DNA of 60,000 nt from Symsagittifera roscoffensis (GCF_963678635.1 NC_087063.1:29960599-30020598), one strand, 5' to 3'. Counted from the stretch's first letter, positions 10,401 through 22,170 are shown. A program made the numbers and translations. The notes: generated by a model not told the origin, from the sequence alone.

Positions 10401-13400
10401 TTGAGTTATTTTTTTTCCATCTTTTGGAATACTGTTTTGCATTTTGAGTCCAAATTGTTGAAAAAATATATGTTAAAGGTATGTTTCGACCGTGCACGAG
10501 GTATGTTTCGACCTTGCTATAGGTATATTTCGAACTTGTACTCAAACCCCCTGTCTCGAATAGTCTTTTTCGGTCGAGCACTGACAAGTGGTCGACTTTG
10601 AAAGTCGGAAAAAAATGAGCACCTCGACCCGCGCATTAATCTTGTGTTATTGACATGGTATTTGGTCTTGATCAAAATGACTAACGAGATAGGATTGCAG
10701 ACTAAACACGCATAATATTCTTGGTTGGATGGCTTTTTTGTGCTTGTGATTTTAATAACAGTTATCTTTTACTACCCCCACTGTTACAAAACAAAGCAGA
10801 CATACGTTAGCAGGTACAAGGTTCGCATATGCCTAACTGTTTAATGGAATTATTTTCATAGGGTGGGATATTCATTCCCGGGTCGACGTGCTCGATTTAT
10901 GTCGCGACTTTCTCGACCAAAAAACGGTATGTCTCGACTTTCTCAACCAAATTTTGGTATGTTTCGACTTTCTCGACTCAACAAAAAAGTTTTCGATTTT
11001 TTTCGATCCAATTCAGATATTTTTGACTTTCTCGACCAAAATTCGATATAGTTTGAACTTCTCGACTTTCTCGACAGACATTTTTTAAAACTTTATTTGT
11101 TCGACCCCGCATAGTTTGCTTAGATTTTCTGAACCAAATTTCGATGTGTGCCGACTTTCTCGATAAACATTCTTTTAAGAATTTGAAAATTTGTTTGTTC
11201 AATCCCACATAGATACGTTCGAGTTTCTCGACCAAAAATCGATATGTTTTGACTTTCTCGACCGACCATTTTTAAAAAAATTCGACCCCGCATAGATAAG
11301 AACTAAAACTTTTCAAAATTTATTTGATCCATCTCAGATCCATCATGATCGATTAAAATCCATTTTTGTTTTCAATAGAATTGATTTTTTTTTGTAGATT
11401 TTTATTCTACTTATTGCAGTTCTCTTTAATTTTTTTTAACATGTTTTGAAATTTGTTTTTTGACCCCGCATAGATATTATTCGATTTTCTCAGCCTATGT
11501 TTCGTTTTTCTCGACCTATGTTGCGACTTTCTCCACCTATGCTTGGACTTTCTTGGCCAAAATCGGGTATGTTTTGAGTTTTTTGACCTATGTTTTGACT
11601 TGTGCTGGACTTAAAATGGCTTCTCGACCTCGGAATTTTAGTAGCAAGACTGCATTTGCTCGATTTTCAAACTAGAAGCATAAGTTGAGCACACTGACGA
11701 CCCAGGTTACTAGGCGCCATAGGGTAAATCGTTGATTCTCAATGAACGTGAATTTTCGGGAATAAGTGGCTCCTACTTAAACTAAATGCATGCCACACGT
11801 TTAGCCAAAAGGGAACCGATGGACCTAAGAGCTGTTGAACTCTCAGTGGTGAATCGCTAGAAGTGATTGAACTTTTTGCCAAAAAGCATTGCGTGCTTGT
11901 AATAGTCCTCTTGATGTGTGTTTCTAAATGCCGGCTATAGAAAATTCTTGAAGCCAACTAGTACTCTACTTTTTTGAATCAGCTGATCGCAGTTAAGGGC
12001 ACTTCAAATGCATATGGCGTTTTTGGTGCAATTCGAGCTGTTAATACATCATAAAAAGTTTCGGTTTATACAATCTGTGACAACTCATTCCGGAAGATCA
12101 CGTTGTTGTCAATGTACAAAGAAGGAAAGCCGGCAACTTGTGTCGAAGTGGCAGTGAAATTCAGAAATGAACCATTTTGTCGCAGTCTGTTGATGAAACT
12201 ACAAGATAAACTATGTTATAACTATGCACATCATAAATGATCATCAATAGATCGATCATCAGTGTAACGTTAAAGTGTTACGCAGTAAAAAATTTATGGA
12301 TGTAACAAACTGAAAAATTTACGAGACATTTCTGAATAGCAATAAAGGGTCATCCCGGAATTCACAAAAAAATGCCATAAAGCTATTCCTTCCAAAGCTG
12401 CAGAGTAACTTTATATGAAAGCTATGAAATGAGAACAGCCATTTACAGAGCAAGTAGCCCAGAATGTTTTCAACAAATTCATTTAAGAAAACGGATTTTT
12501 GTTTTGCTTTTTCGATTATTGTTCCGACCATTGAAAATGGGAAGGAACTTTGTATTCGGGTGTGTTTTAGTTTTTTATTCTACTCAAAATCAGCTACCAC
12601 AAATAATCATCGGACAGGATTGAGTGATATATCATATTAAAGACCTTTCAGTCGTAATTCGAACATTTGAAAATTTCAAAAAAAAATCACAGTTTCGAGA
12701 AAAACCGGTTTGAAATTTTTGGTTTTTGGTCTAATTACGAGCTAATTAGTAAGGTAGTTAGTAATTGCTATAGGTTATTTGAGCTTAATTAAAGCCGTGA
12801 AAACTTAGTTTTACTAAAGTAAAGATAGTGTTTGGAGTTTTTCAGTGCAATTTTGGAAATCAAAAACTTAAAAGTTCAAAAATTTTCCCAAAAAAGTTTT
12901 GTTTGAAAATTTTTTAAAATTTTTATTTCGTTTTTCTAGTCATTTTTCTTCAAAAACTGTTTTCCAATTGACCTATTTTACCATGACTCTCAAATATGCC
13001 TCATTTCTATTTTTTCGTTCAGATTTTTTTTATCGCAAGATGCAGAAAAAAAACGACACCAATTTGAGAAAACATTTTTGTATTTTTTAAGACTGGTCAG
13101 AACATTCTGAGCTACTTGCACAGTAACCGGCTATCCTCGTTTTGTTTTACAAATTTTCTTTCGCTGTTTTTCATAAGGAGAGGGGTTATTTAATTAGCTT
13201 GAGCAAGTAAGTGTTAACAGTTGTAAATTTCTGAATTATATATCATTACAGAGTGACTAATCCAATCTTGTGTTTACATCTTTCGCTTGAATTTATCTAG
13301 AAAATTGCGACCCCTTTTTTTCTCAGCAGCTGGTAATTTTTTTTTGGAGTTTTTCTATTGCAGTTTGAATTATGACAGGTAAGGGGACATTAACTCGATA

Positions 13401-16400
13401 GTATTAATATGTTAATAATTTATGTCATGAATGTTGATCGATGGCTCACGGCATCAATACTGTATTTGAAATGCTTTGAGGAGCTTGAAATGGATCTCTT
13501 TATCTACTTCACCCCATTGACGCCAAGTAGCGAATTGCCACCCCTATAATAAAACAATTCAACGGTTCAGCATTTGCGCATTTTGTATCCAGCAACAAAT
13601 CTCCCCCTTTGCAAAAGGGGGAGAGTTAAAGAGATCCGTTTGAAATATTTTGTTGATGTATAGGCGTTTGTGCGGGATCCCGACGGCTACTACATCGAGT
13701 TCTGTTCCTGTGAGTCCTTGGAGGACTACCTGAAGCAGATCATGGCTGATAACTCCAGCATTGCCTCCAAGGATGAGTGGGGAGTCGGAACCATGACAGG
13801 CATGATGAGTGTATGTAATAATTGATGCTTTAATCCAGGGGCGGATTTAGGGGGGGGGGGGGGGGGAGGCAGACGCTACCTCCTTTAGGGATTCGACCCC
13901 TGCCGACCCAAAGGGTCCCCCCTTTATACTATTTTGAGATACACATTTGTGGTGACGGACCCTAAAATTTTTCTAAAGGCGAACGCGCGCCGAAAAAACG
14001 CAACTTTTTGGTCAAAACTTTTCAAAGTGCCTAAAAACGCCTTTTTTTGGCCTGTTTTTTTTTATTTTGGCCAAAAAGAGTCTTTGTAGTGCTTTGGGAG
14101 AGCTCGGAAAATCATTTTGTCCGACCCAAAAAAAAGTCGACAAAACGTTCGAAATTTTTTTGAAAATACGCCCCCCCCCCTCGAGAAAATCCTAGATCCG
14201 CCCCTGCTTTAATCCTTAAAATTAAGTTTTTCTCTTAATGAGTCTTAGCGTAAAGATAAATAAATGAACCAAACGTCGCGCTTTATTTCCTCGAAACACA
14301 TGACAGACGTGAAGCGTATACTGCTTTCATAATTTTCAGTTCCCAGCAACTTTAGCTTGATGAAATTGAATACAACGCGTTAAATGTTTCCAAATGGACT
14401 AATTAGAAAAAAATGGAAATTATAGAACTCCGACTTCAAATCTAACAGTCAAATTGTATTTTGTACCTCCTTCAAGCTAAAAATCTTGTTCGCTCCACCA
14501 AAAAATGGTTCCCTCTCTTTCATTTTAGCAGCATACTGTTGGGCAAAAATTGTTGGCAAAATTATTGGGCTTTTTATAAGCGCCGAATTTTTAGAAAAAG
14601 TTAGCCTTTCGGCTAAAGATGTCTGTAAGTTGTTCTAGATCAGTGGGAAGTTGAAGCAGAGATCTCACGATGCTTCCGCAGCAGTTCGGCAGGTCAGACA
14701 GAGGCTGGAAGAGCTGGACACCCAGGTGAGAAACACTCTCTCAATTGATTATTATAAAGACCGTCATAACCAGATTTATTGTGGTAAAAATGGTAACCGG
14801 TTGCTGGGCAAGTAGCTGAGAATGCTCTACGTCCCACTATATTTAAGTATTTAAAAAAAGCTAAATAAAAAAACGAACCACACCGATTTTGGAACAAAAA
14901 CATGCCTTTTCATTGTTTTTTTTACTAGTGAAGTAAATAATTCGTTGGTCATAATATGCTCAAACAATGTATAATATGCGCGATTTCAAAGTTTAAATAA
15001 AAAAATCAAGAGTTCTCACTCTAAATCAAAGCCTCTTTTCAAAATGAAAATTTCCGCTCTCAGCTGAATTTGTGCCTGAATATCCAGAAAATCAGACTTT
15101 TTTGTCAGCGCTGAGACTGCTCTTATGGGACTAATTTTAAAATGAAGACACATTTGATCCCCGTACGAGATTTTTAAATTTAGGACGGTGGAGCCGAAAT
15201 AAAGCACCCTGATTGGTTGATTCCTGACGAGGAGATTTCAGAAGAAGAAATTGACGAGACTGCAGCCAAGGCAGATCCTGTGAAACTAAGGAATCTACTG
15301 AAAAGACGCAAGACGTATGGAGATATCACTCAAAACGCAACAGACCTCCAGATTCAACGACTACTGGTACTAAATTTATATTACAAGCTTTCTTAATCAA
15401 AAATTTTTATGATAGGACTTGAGTTTTTGCAATACCTAAATCGTAGAATAGGTATTGTTTGAACGGTTCATTTTTTCATTGACGTCTACATTATTGCGTA
15501 AACAAGTTCAAGCTTTGTTTTGATTAACTAACTCTATACGAAATTGTTGTAAATGTTGGATACTAAAAAAGTCTTGAAAAAAAGCTGTTACCACTTTACA
15601 TCAAAGACAGTCAACCATGAAAAGCTCGAGAAGCATTAATTATTTGATCTCACGAAAGCAACCATGTCATAACTGTTGAAAGCGAAAAAACTTAAACGAA
15701 AGCAAAAACTTTCAGACCAACCAGCTTAACGGTTTTATCAAGCTCAATTCGTGTTATGAATGCATAAAAAAAACGACCTTGAGTTACAAAAAAGAGCTTT
15801 CATTTAAGTAACTCCGTCTGTGGAAAGTGAAGAAATGAGAGAATCCGGCTATGCTTAAACAGGCTAAATAGCCTTTCATTGATCCTCTGCGAATTGAATT
15901 GCAGAACCCACAATTGTTATTCGATGAACGTTAAAGTTTTGAAGAAATGTTAGATGGCTGTTGTCGGCGTCAAAATTGTCCGATTATTTTGCTGTTGGTT
16001 TCACGCAATGCTAAAATATTGAAAAAGTTGCAATACTGTTGTCATTTTTTTACAGGTCAGACACGACAACGAGGTGCCCAAAGTAATTGCTTCGCTGGAA
16101 GAATGGGTTCAAACCAAGAGAACCCAGACATACATTCCACCCGCCTTCTACGACAAGTTAGCTTATAATATAAAGTTATGACTAGATTTTTTGCTACCAA
16201 CTTAACCCAAAAAATGGCTTCCTCTTATAGTTTCACTGTAATTTTTTTGCGACTCATTTCAAAAAGTAAAACTTATGATTTTTTTTTCAATTTTACCTCA
16301 TGAACCTATCGTTTTTATTTGAGATAAACTTTCCGTTTTGACCAAGTAAAAGAATAATCTAGGTGGCTCAAACTTGACTATGATTGTGAGATGTAAGCTG

Positions 16401-16927
16401 GATTTTGGAGCAAAATTAGTCAGCCTTGAAAAACGACCTTAAATAGTGTAAAGTTCGTTGACATAGGGGGATACAGCTGTTATCCATCTGGAGCTGAACA
16501 GCTGGTATATTTTAGTTGTTTGTGACTTGTGTGAATGGTCTTAACCTCAGTTTTAGTTTGAAGTTCTGAAGTAACTTCCGAAGGAGCTGCAGCTGTTCTC
16601 CATCCGGAGCTAAAAATTCAAAGTGTTTGTGGTTTCCATTTTGGATGAATGGTTTTATAGCGTCATTGTGTTAAATAATTGGTCTACATTAGCATTATTT
16701 AATTGATTTACAATTTAAATCTAATAGATGGTATGTCATGTAGCATTAGTAATTTGACCATGAATGTTGAACAAATCAGAAAAGCACGCGGATGTTCATT
16801 GGAATTTTCAAGCATCAATGCAAAGTTTGTTGACTATTTCAGAGAAGGACAGTTGATTCAACCTCCATCCTTCGAGATGCCTGCCTATGTCAAACGAAAC
16901 CAAAACGCATGGAACCTCAACAAATAA
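7493..16927 (+). CDS. VOC/glyoxalase-domain protein with charged C-terminal extension, 8 exons
   Basis: Exons: 7493-7520, 8445-8577, 9085-9316, 13664-13810, 14639-14725, 15184-15366, 16056-16156 and 16843-16927. All junctions are GT/AG and keep phase, giving about 331 aa from the ATG at 7493 to the TAA at 16925. Residues about 17-150 form one vicinal-oxygen-chelate module pair: NHIAIVV near residue 23, DLHLIKG near 67, SHIALTV near 85, and RDPDGYYIEF with Glu near 143. His-His-Glu are the usual metal ligands of this fold. Family members are metal-dependent lyases, isomerases, epimerases or dioxygenases; the substrate here is unknown. Residues 151-331 are acidic/basic, helical and coiled-coil-like, an extension beyond a typical single VOC protein. 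No signal peptide is seen, so it is probably cytosolic. Exons 1 and 8 are short; they are inferred from phase and composition. Confidence 0.8.
9382..9740 (+). mobile_element. Degenerate hAT-MITE-like repeat in intron 3
   Basis: The block shares its internal layout with the intact MITE at 13836-14206: a poly-G run after the left end, aaggcga-c-gcgcc, cgcgccgaaaaaacgca, and tttgggagagct. The right end reads as CAGTGGTGTGCGCAG in reverse complement, a hAT-like terminus, but a matching left terminus is not visible. It is probably an old or truncated copy. Confidence 0.5.
10030..10630. repeat. TTTCGAC minisatellite field, first part
   Basis: Imperfect units of about 30-45 bp repeat the theme TATGTTTCGACCGTGCTCGACC followed by a variable A-rich linker, at 10030-10290 and again at 10480-10630. 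The motif is rich in CpG and TCGA sites in an otherwise AT-rich intron. Frames through it are repetitive and not genuine proteins. Confidence 0.75.
10880..11680. repeat. TTTCGAC minisatellite field, second part
   Basis: A longer run has a variant unit: ATGTTTCGACTTTCTCGACC plus a linker such as aaaaatcggt. Inside it, larger blocks containing gaccccgcatagat recur at about 11105, 11284 and 11463, giving a higher-order period near 180 bp. The array lies in intron 3 of the VOC gene. Confidence 0.75.
11690..12620. other. Intronic sequence without recognised features
   Basis: This part of intron 3 contains no frame with convincing protein composition. A segment near 12430-12620 (cagccatttacag, ttttcgattattgttccgaccattgaaaatgggaggaa-like) resembles 50750-50860, indicating another dispersed repeat. 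Confidence 0.4.
12630..13150 (+). repeat. Dispersed repeat with CAGYAACCGG core, intron 3
   Basis: Landmarks in order are tcagtcgtaatt, a ccggtttgaaattttt segment, gtctaattac, tttactaaagtaaa and cagtaaccggctatcc. The same order is found at 52180-52500 and 54940-55260, and a partial version at 18780-19165. It is noncoding and its class is unknown. Confidence 0.6.
13836..14206 (+). mobile_element. hAT-type MITE with 8-bp target-site duplication, intron 4
   Basis: The element begins CAGGGGCGGATTTAGG and ends with the near-perfect inverse CCTAGATCCGCCCCTG. Both sides carry the direct repeat CTTTAATC (13828-13835 and 14207-14214), the 8-bp duplication expected of hAT transposition. The 371-bp body has long G and C runs near the ends and no transposase, so it depends on an autonomous relative elsewhere. 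It sits 25 bp after exon 4 of the VOC gene. Confidence 0.9.
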
Positions 16928-17329
16928 ACTCAAGTCAATTACAAACGAGTAAAACTGAAATCGAAGTGGTGCCAGGGCTTCAAGCGCACACCAATACGGG
17001 GTGACGCTCAAGACAATTCAACAAAAAAATTAGTTGGGTTTTGGTTTCAACCTGCAATAATTTCATCATAACAAAATATCTTTCATTACACAAAATAATT
17101 TTTGATCGCTTCATACTTTCCCGCGTGGAAACTCTTTCCCACAGCTTCTATTAAAAGGAATTATAGTGAGCCCAATAACTATCTCCTAGTTTTTAATTTA
17201 TTTCAGACCTTTGAGCAGTCCTTATGCTATTTTTAAAATCAAGTCTGAAAGTGTTTATGAACTTGTAATTGAGCCGAGGGACGGAAACCTGCTCAGGAAA
17301 ATTTTAAAAAAATTGCAATAACTTTTGGC

Positions 17330-17840
17330 GTTGTACTCTCTATGAATCTACAAAAATATCTCTGTTTGTTCCGACTTTCGTGCTCGAGTGGTTTTTTTCA
17401 AATTTCGTTTTTTTAACTAGCCATTTTTGACGGAATTTTTAAAATAATATTCGGAAGCTATTGTTGTGCTGAGCTTAAATCTGAAAAATATATTTTACCT
17501 GTGATCATTTTTCGTAAAGCTATGGGTGTTTATAGATTGCCAGTTTGGCGAATTTGGGACAATTAACGCGCGATATATTTCGCGCTAATAACGAGTAAGC
17601 GGAAATTTAATCCGTCTTAGAAATCCTTCCAAATTGGTTCAAGGAAGCTTATATGTCATAAATGATTTGTTAAAAGGAGCAAAATCTATCACTTTGTACT
17701 TAATATTCTCAAATTTAAAAAAAAATAATTTTATTTTTGTACATTAAAATTATTGTACATCAAAATGTTATTACTGCTCGATATACCTTAGAAGGCAGTC
17801 GGAACAATCAGGGCTTCGCCCTGATACGAGCAGTCTTGTC
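17330..17840 (+). repeat. Dispersed repeat (partner 2770-3210)
   Basis: The block contains the inverted pair CGCGCGATATATTTCGCGC and ends near a small hairpin, CAGGGCTTCGCCCTG, inside the segment ggcagtcgg to gagcagtc. The hairpin-bearing end has a weaker counterpart near 2815-2860 and near 52570. Confidence 0.5.
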
Positions 17841-18074
17841 TTACCTCGGTAATTTATGAATATTTGAATTTACAAAAAAAGACGAACGCGTGGGAGTTTA
17901 TTCAAAATTTCAACTGTTTCCCGCGTCTTGAAATGGCTTCAACGTCCGAGGAAACAAGTTTTTGGTGACTAGAGGATGTGTACTTGTAATCAGGAACGAT
18001 GCTTTTTCTCGTAAGCAACATAACTTGAATATCGCTGAGAGTTGGTCTTGTTCCGTAACCTCTATATCTTTCAG

Positions 18075-18166
18075 GCCGCTTCTCATTTGATCTAGAGGTA
18101 AGGTACGCGCATTTGAAGCACAGGTTCTACGCTTCTCGGAGCCAGACCAGAGCTTGTCTTCCTTGG
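18075..18166 (+). other. Exon-like segment, unassigned
   Basis: A 92-bp stretch is bounded by a good acceptor (tctttcag) and a consensus donor (TTGG then GTATGTGG). One frame encodes 30 residues with a natural-looking composition (FDLEVRYAHLKHRFY). Its entry phase does not fit the VOC gene's exon 7, and no partner exons were found. It may be an alternative exon, an orphan exon or chance. Confidence 0.2.
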
Positions 18167-18779
18167 GTATGTGGAATTATGTTTTTTTTTGCAAAAAAAA
18201 TAGTCTGACTATCCTTAATCTAGTTGTTTTTATAGTCTTCAACATATCATTCTCCTTCTAATTTAGGCAATTCTAACCGCAATTGAAAATCGTTCTGGTT
18301 TTTTAGCCAATTTTGATTTTATTTCATTGCTTTTATATTTTTTTTCTAGCTTAAATGAGATAACCGTGTGCTATGTCGGCGTAGTTGTCTCATTTTCCGT
18401 CGTTTGAAGGAAACCGGCAAAATTTTATACAATTACGAAACAGAAAATTTGCATTTGAACCATAGAATCAACAAAAATGTTCTTCACTTTATTGCTGTTT
18501 TCTCTAATTATTCGAGATTCATGGTTAATGTCTTGACGTATGAAAAATAAGAGCATTAATAAGACTTAACTGAGCCAAAAACAAAAAAAAACGCTAATTT
18601 TAAGCAATAATTGCCCATTCAAACAGAGCTCGTGAGAGAGGTGTTTTATTTGCATAAGAACCCAAGTCCACTACTCAAGGAGGTTAAATTTTTTACTCGA
18701 TAAAAAACAGTTAAAAATTTTTGCTCGAGCTTAATTTCAGTTTCGAGCGAGTGAAGCGATCGACTAACATTCGTTATAT

Positions 18780-19165
18780 TAAAACTTAAATTTCACTCAG
18801 GTTTTTAGGCTGATAAAACTTGATTTCACTAAAGATAAAATTGGATTGAAATTCTCCTGTACTGCTTTCTTGACAATTAAGTTTTTCCGAAAAAAGTTTA
18901 AAAATTTTGTGCATTTTTTAAATTGAAAAACAAGTTTTAAATAATTTTTATAGTTTTATGTTCGTTGTTCATTTTTGAGGACAAAGATTGTCAATTAGGC
19001 CTTAATCACTAACTTTCTAGGCGTTTGTGAAGTTCTCTAATCACATCAAAAAACGACAAAAACAAAAAAATAGAGAAAACTTTTTTTGTATTTTAATGAA
19101 CGAGGTCGGAATTTTATCTGCTTCCTGCACAGCAACCGGGTATCCTTGTTTATTATAAAAACTGA
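18780..19165 (+). repeat. Dispersed repeat with CAGCAACCGG core
   Basis: It has ttgatttcactaaagataaaatt and ends in cagcaaccgggtatccttgt, as in the copies at 12630 and 52180. The middle has diverged. Confidence 0.55.
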
Positions 19166-19689
19166 TATTCTTGGAAAAATTTTGAATTTTAATTTTGATC
19201 CGATTGAATAAAGAATAATATATTTAACTTTTGCGGTTTTTCTGTAACTACATTAAAATCATAGGTGAAGTTTTGACAGATTTTGATAGATAAAATTATT
19301 AAATAAAAATAATCGAATTAAAAAAGAAAAAAAAATGTTTTAGTGTTGCTGTTTGCTCATTCAATTGAAGTTCATGAGAGAAGTGTTCTGCTTGTAAAAA
19401 AAACCAGGTTCATAAAACTTAAGATCTTTATTGAAACCAGCTAAAAAAATTGATCAAAGTCGATTTTAAATCAGTTTAATTGCACTTTTTCCAGTCTGAA
19501 TTTGTTTTTATTTTTAAGGGGATTAAAACGGATTTAAACCGATTTTTTTCATTCGAGTTTTATCAGTTTCAAATTTTTATTGCATTTATTTCTTGCCTAT
19601 CATTTTTCATTTTACATCCATAGCGTTTTGTAGCATAAAAAAGACCAAATAAAATGACCAAAATATTGATAAAATTCTTTGATTTTCTT

Positions 19690-19940
19690 GCATTTAATGA
19701 GTTCAAAAACTGATCTATATTGACCCTTTTCTTGATTCGTTTCATAAATTGTTGCTTAAAATCTGATTTAATTTCATGTTTTTCTATGATTTCATTGCAT
19801 ATTATTGAGATCGCAATTTAATTTTAACTGACCTTTTTCTGGTTTGTTACAAAAATTTTGCCCATAATCTGATTTACAATGTTTTCTGTGATTTTATAGC
19901 AAATTTTTGAGTTTAAAACCTGATTTATGTGGATCATTTT
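19690..19940 (+). repeat. Degenerate tandem repeat, about 115-bp unit
   Basis: Two to two and a half units repeat the order: aaaactgat-ta, ttgacc-tttt, a g-ttgtt-c run, aatctgattta, ttctatgattt and attgagtt. The sequence is AT-rich and noncoding. Confidence 0.45.
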
Positions 19941-20079
19941 ATTGAATTCTATAACATCTGGCACGAGTATTTATGTTTAAAAAATCGAGAATAAAAATTT
20001 CCAACAATTTTTTAAAGGGTATGTTTTTTTTCGCCGTGTTAGCAAAAAAATCGGTTTGAGTGTGTCGGAAAATCCATCG

Positions 20080-20240
20080 AAGTCGATTTAAATCGATTTT
20101 TTAGACACTTAAATTGATTTAAAATTTTCAAAAAGATCGATTTAAATCGATTTAAAATGGATTTAAGTTCGTAAAATGTACATGGTTAATCGATTTGGAT
20201 CGATTTTAAATCGATTTTAAATCAATTTAAATTGACCGGA
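20080..20240. repeat. Cluster of ATCGATTTAAATCGAT-type palindromes
   Basis: At least seven overlapping copies of tcgattt, aaatcga or attgattta occur in 160 bp, including full palindromes such as TCGATTTAAATCGA. It could extrude a cruciform or simply be low-complexity expansion. No gene is nearby. Confidence 0.6.
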
Positions 20241-22115
20241 AACCATTTCTGTCAGTGCTGGTAGTCATTCATTTATTGCTTCCTTGCATTAAAACTCTAA
20301 GAACTAAAGTTTTTTGCAAGCAATTAAAAAACTATGAAAAAAAGTTGTTGATTTGATTTTAAATTTTTATAGGGTTCACCGTTCATGTTTGAAACAAAAT
20401 GTTGTCCATAAGGTCTAAATTCTGCAGCTGACTAGATCCTTCAAGTAATTTTTATGTTAAAAAAATGTATGTGAAAGCCTGGCTAAGAATTTTAGCTTTC
20501 CAATTAAAATTGTTGAGTCCAAATTCCAAACTCTATGAGCTGCTTACATACTTTTTCTCCGGTGAAATCAATGGTTTTGTAGTTTTATTTACTTCAAATA
20601 ATTTCAATTATCATGTTTCAGTTATTCAGTCATGAATCTCAACTAATTACAGAAAAAACGACGAAAACGTGAAAAAAAGATTGAATATTTCACCGGTTGC
20701 AACTTAGTTACAAATTTTATGTCCCGATGCTGTAGCTCAACATGGCATTGTAAATTGTAGCTCAAATGGCATTGAACATTTTTTTATGTGCGTTGATTGT
20801 GTTTCTTGATATGTTTTCTTTGAATTCAAGATCCTTGGGGACAACTTAATGAAGTTTTTGCTGATGTACTTTCTTAAATTTTTGCTGATGCTGCCACCTT
20901 TCAATATTACGACTAAAATATATTAAAAGGCTTGTGAAGCTCCGTTTTGTTTCTGTGTTAGGACAGTTGCCCTGAAGAGACGGCGATTAAAATTTTAAAA
21001 TGATTTGATACGATTTATGTACAGAATCTCTTTTTTCCGGAATTTGTGAAGAACAGGAATTTTTTGATGAGGAAAGTGGTTTCTTACAAAATCTGTACGT
21101 GTTTTTTCAACGCAAAAAGTGTCATAATAAATTAGCACCAAAGTTGGGTTGTCTTGACCTTTTGAAAAGGTCGATAGCCAGTTCTATAGAGGCGGGGAGA
21201 TTTCAAGCGGCCATTCTCACTCTCGACACTACTAATTTTTTTCGTTGACTTTGTTCGTCATAGTACAGCAAGGGATTATGAAACCATTCTTTTGACAAGA
21301 GAGAAGTGCAGCTTGATATTCTGAGATTCTTTTCTGAAAAAAGTTCTGAAATAGTTTGCTTAAGATAAACTTAAACTTGAATAGCTTCCATAGGGAAACA
21401 TTTTTTTTCGCCAAATTTTTGGGTCAAGAACTAATTGAATTTTTTCAACGTTACCTTGCTGAATTGGTTTCAATATAAACACTCTATAAAGTTTTGTCAT
21501 CCAATTTGCTCGATTATAAAAAAAATTTTGAAGTTTGATTGCTTTAGTAAGAAGAATAATAAAAAACACTTTAATTGCTATACACAATAGTCGTTGCATT
21601 AGTACAGTAACAGTGTAAAGTTATTTTAGATACAAAATCATATTGGTTAATCATTCATACTTGCTTAAATTGGGTTAACATTTTGTATAAATTGGGATGA
21701 AATTGTTAGATCAACAATATCATCAAATTAGGGGAAAAAAAACGAAAGCCAAAAAATAAATATTCACCCTTATTAGTTGCATGCTTAGAAGAATAGTCTG
21801 CTTCAAAAAACTTGAACTTTTTGCGATCCGATTTGTTTTATGAAATCTAGTCGTCTGAAAGTTTCTTGGTTCAAAAATTGAGTACCCCCAGGTGTTCCAA
21901 TGCTGTTAACAAAATAAGTCAAACGTAAGTTTTTGTGCTTAACGAATTAAGTTCGTGTTTTTCAAAAATAAAAACTGTTGTCGAACTGAAAAAATTCATC
22001 ATCAAAGTCCAAAAACATATCAAACATAAGAAAAGCGCACAACCCTGAATACGCGCACAAACCAACTTAAATCAACAGATAAAGCACCGTAAACGCGTAA
22101 GAGAATAACAATTAT
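20241..22115. other. AT-rich non-coding stretch
   Basis: Frames of 60-80 codons on the minus strand at 21230-21600 are dominated by K, N, F and L and lack motifs. No RNA gene or element ends recognised. Confidence 0.45.
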
Positions 22116-22120
22116 TTCAT

Positions 22121-22170
22121 GCTACACAGTGATTAGAAGTCCACCGTTTTAGCCACTCGGCCAACTTGAT
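22121..22170 (-). tRNA. Partial tRNA-like sequence (5' half), probably a pseudogene
   Basis: On the minus strand the words TTGGCCGAGTGGCTAA (A-box-like D-arm) and GTGGACTTCTAATCAC (anticodon arm with loop CTTCTAA, anticodon TCT, as in Arg) follow each other at proper spacing. A T-arm with a GGTTCRA box is not found within 100 bp downstream, so the gene is not complete. It abuts the decayed LINE starting near 22200 and may mark its 5' junction. Confidence 0.3.

Noticed and set aside
17207-17321. Alternative last exon for the VOC gene after acceptor tttatttcag
   Set aside because: It keeps phase and gives 37 residues, but the exon at 16843-16927 also keeps phase, lies closer and gives a more natural continuation (FYDK then EGQLIQPPSFEMPAY). 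The 17207 version remains possible only as an alternative splice form.
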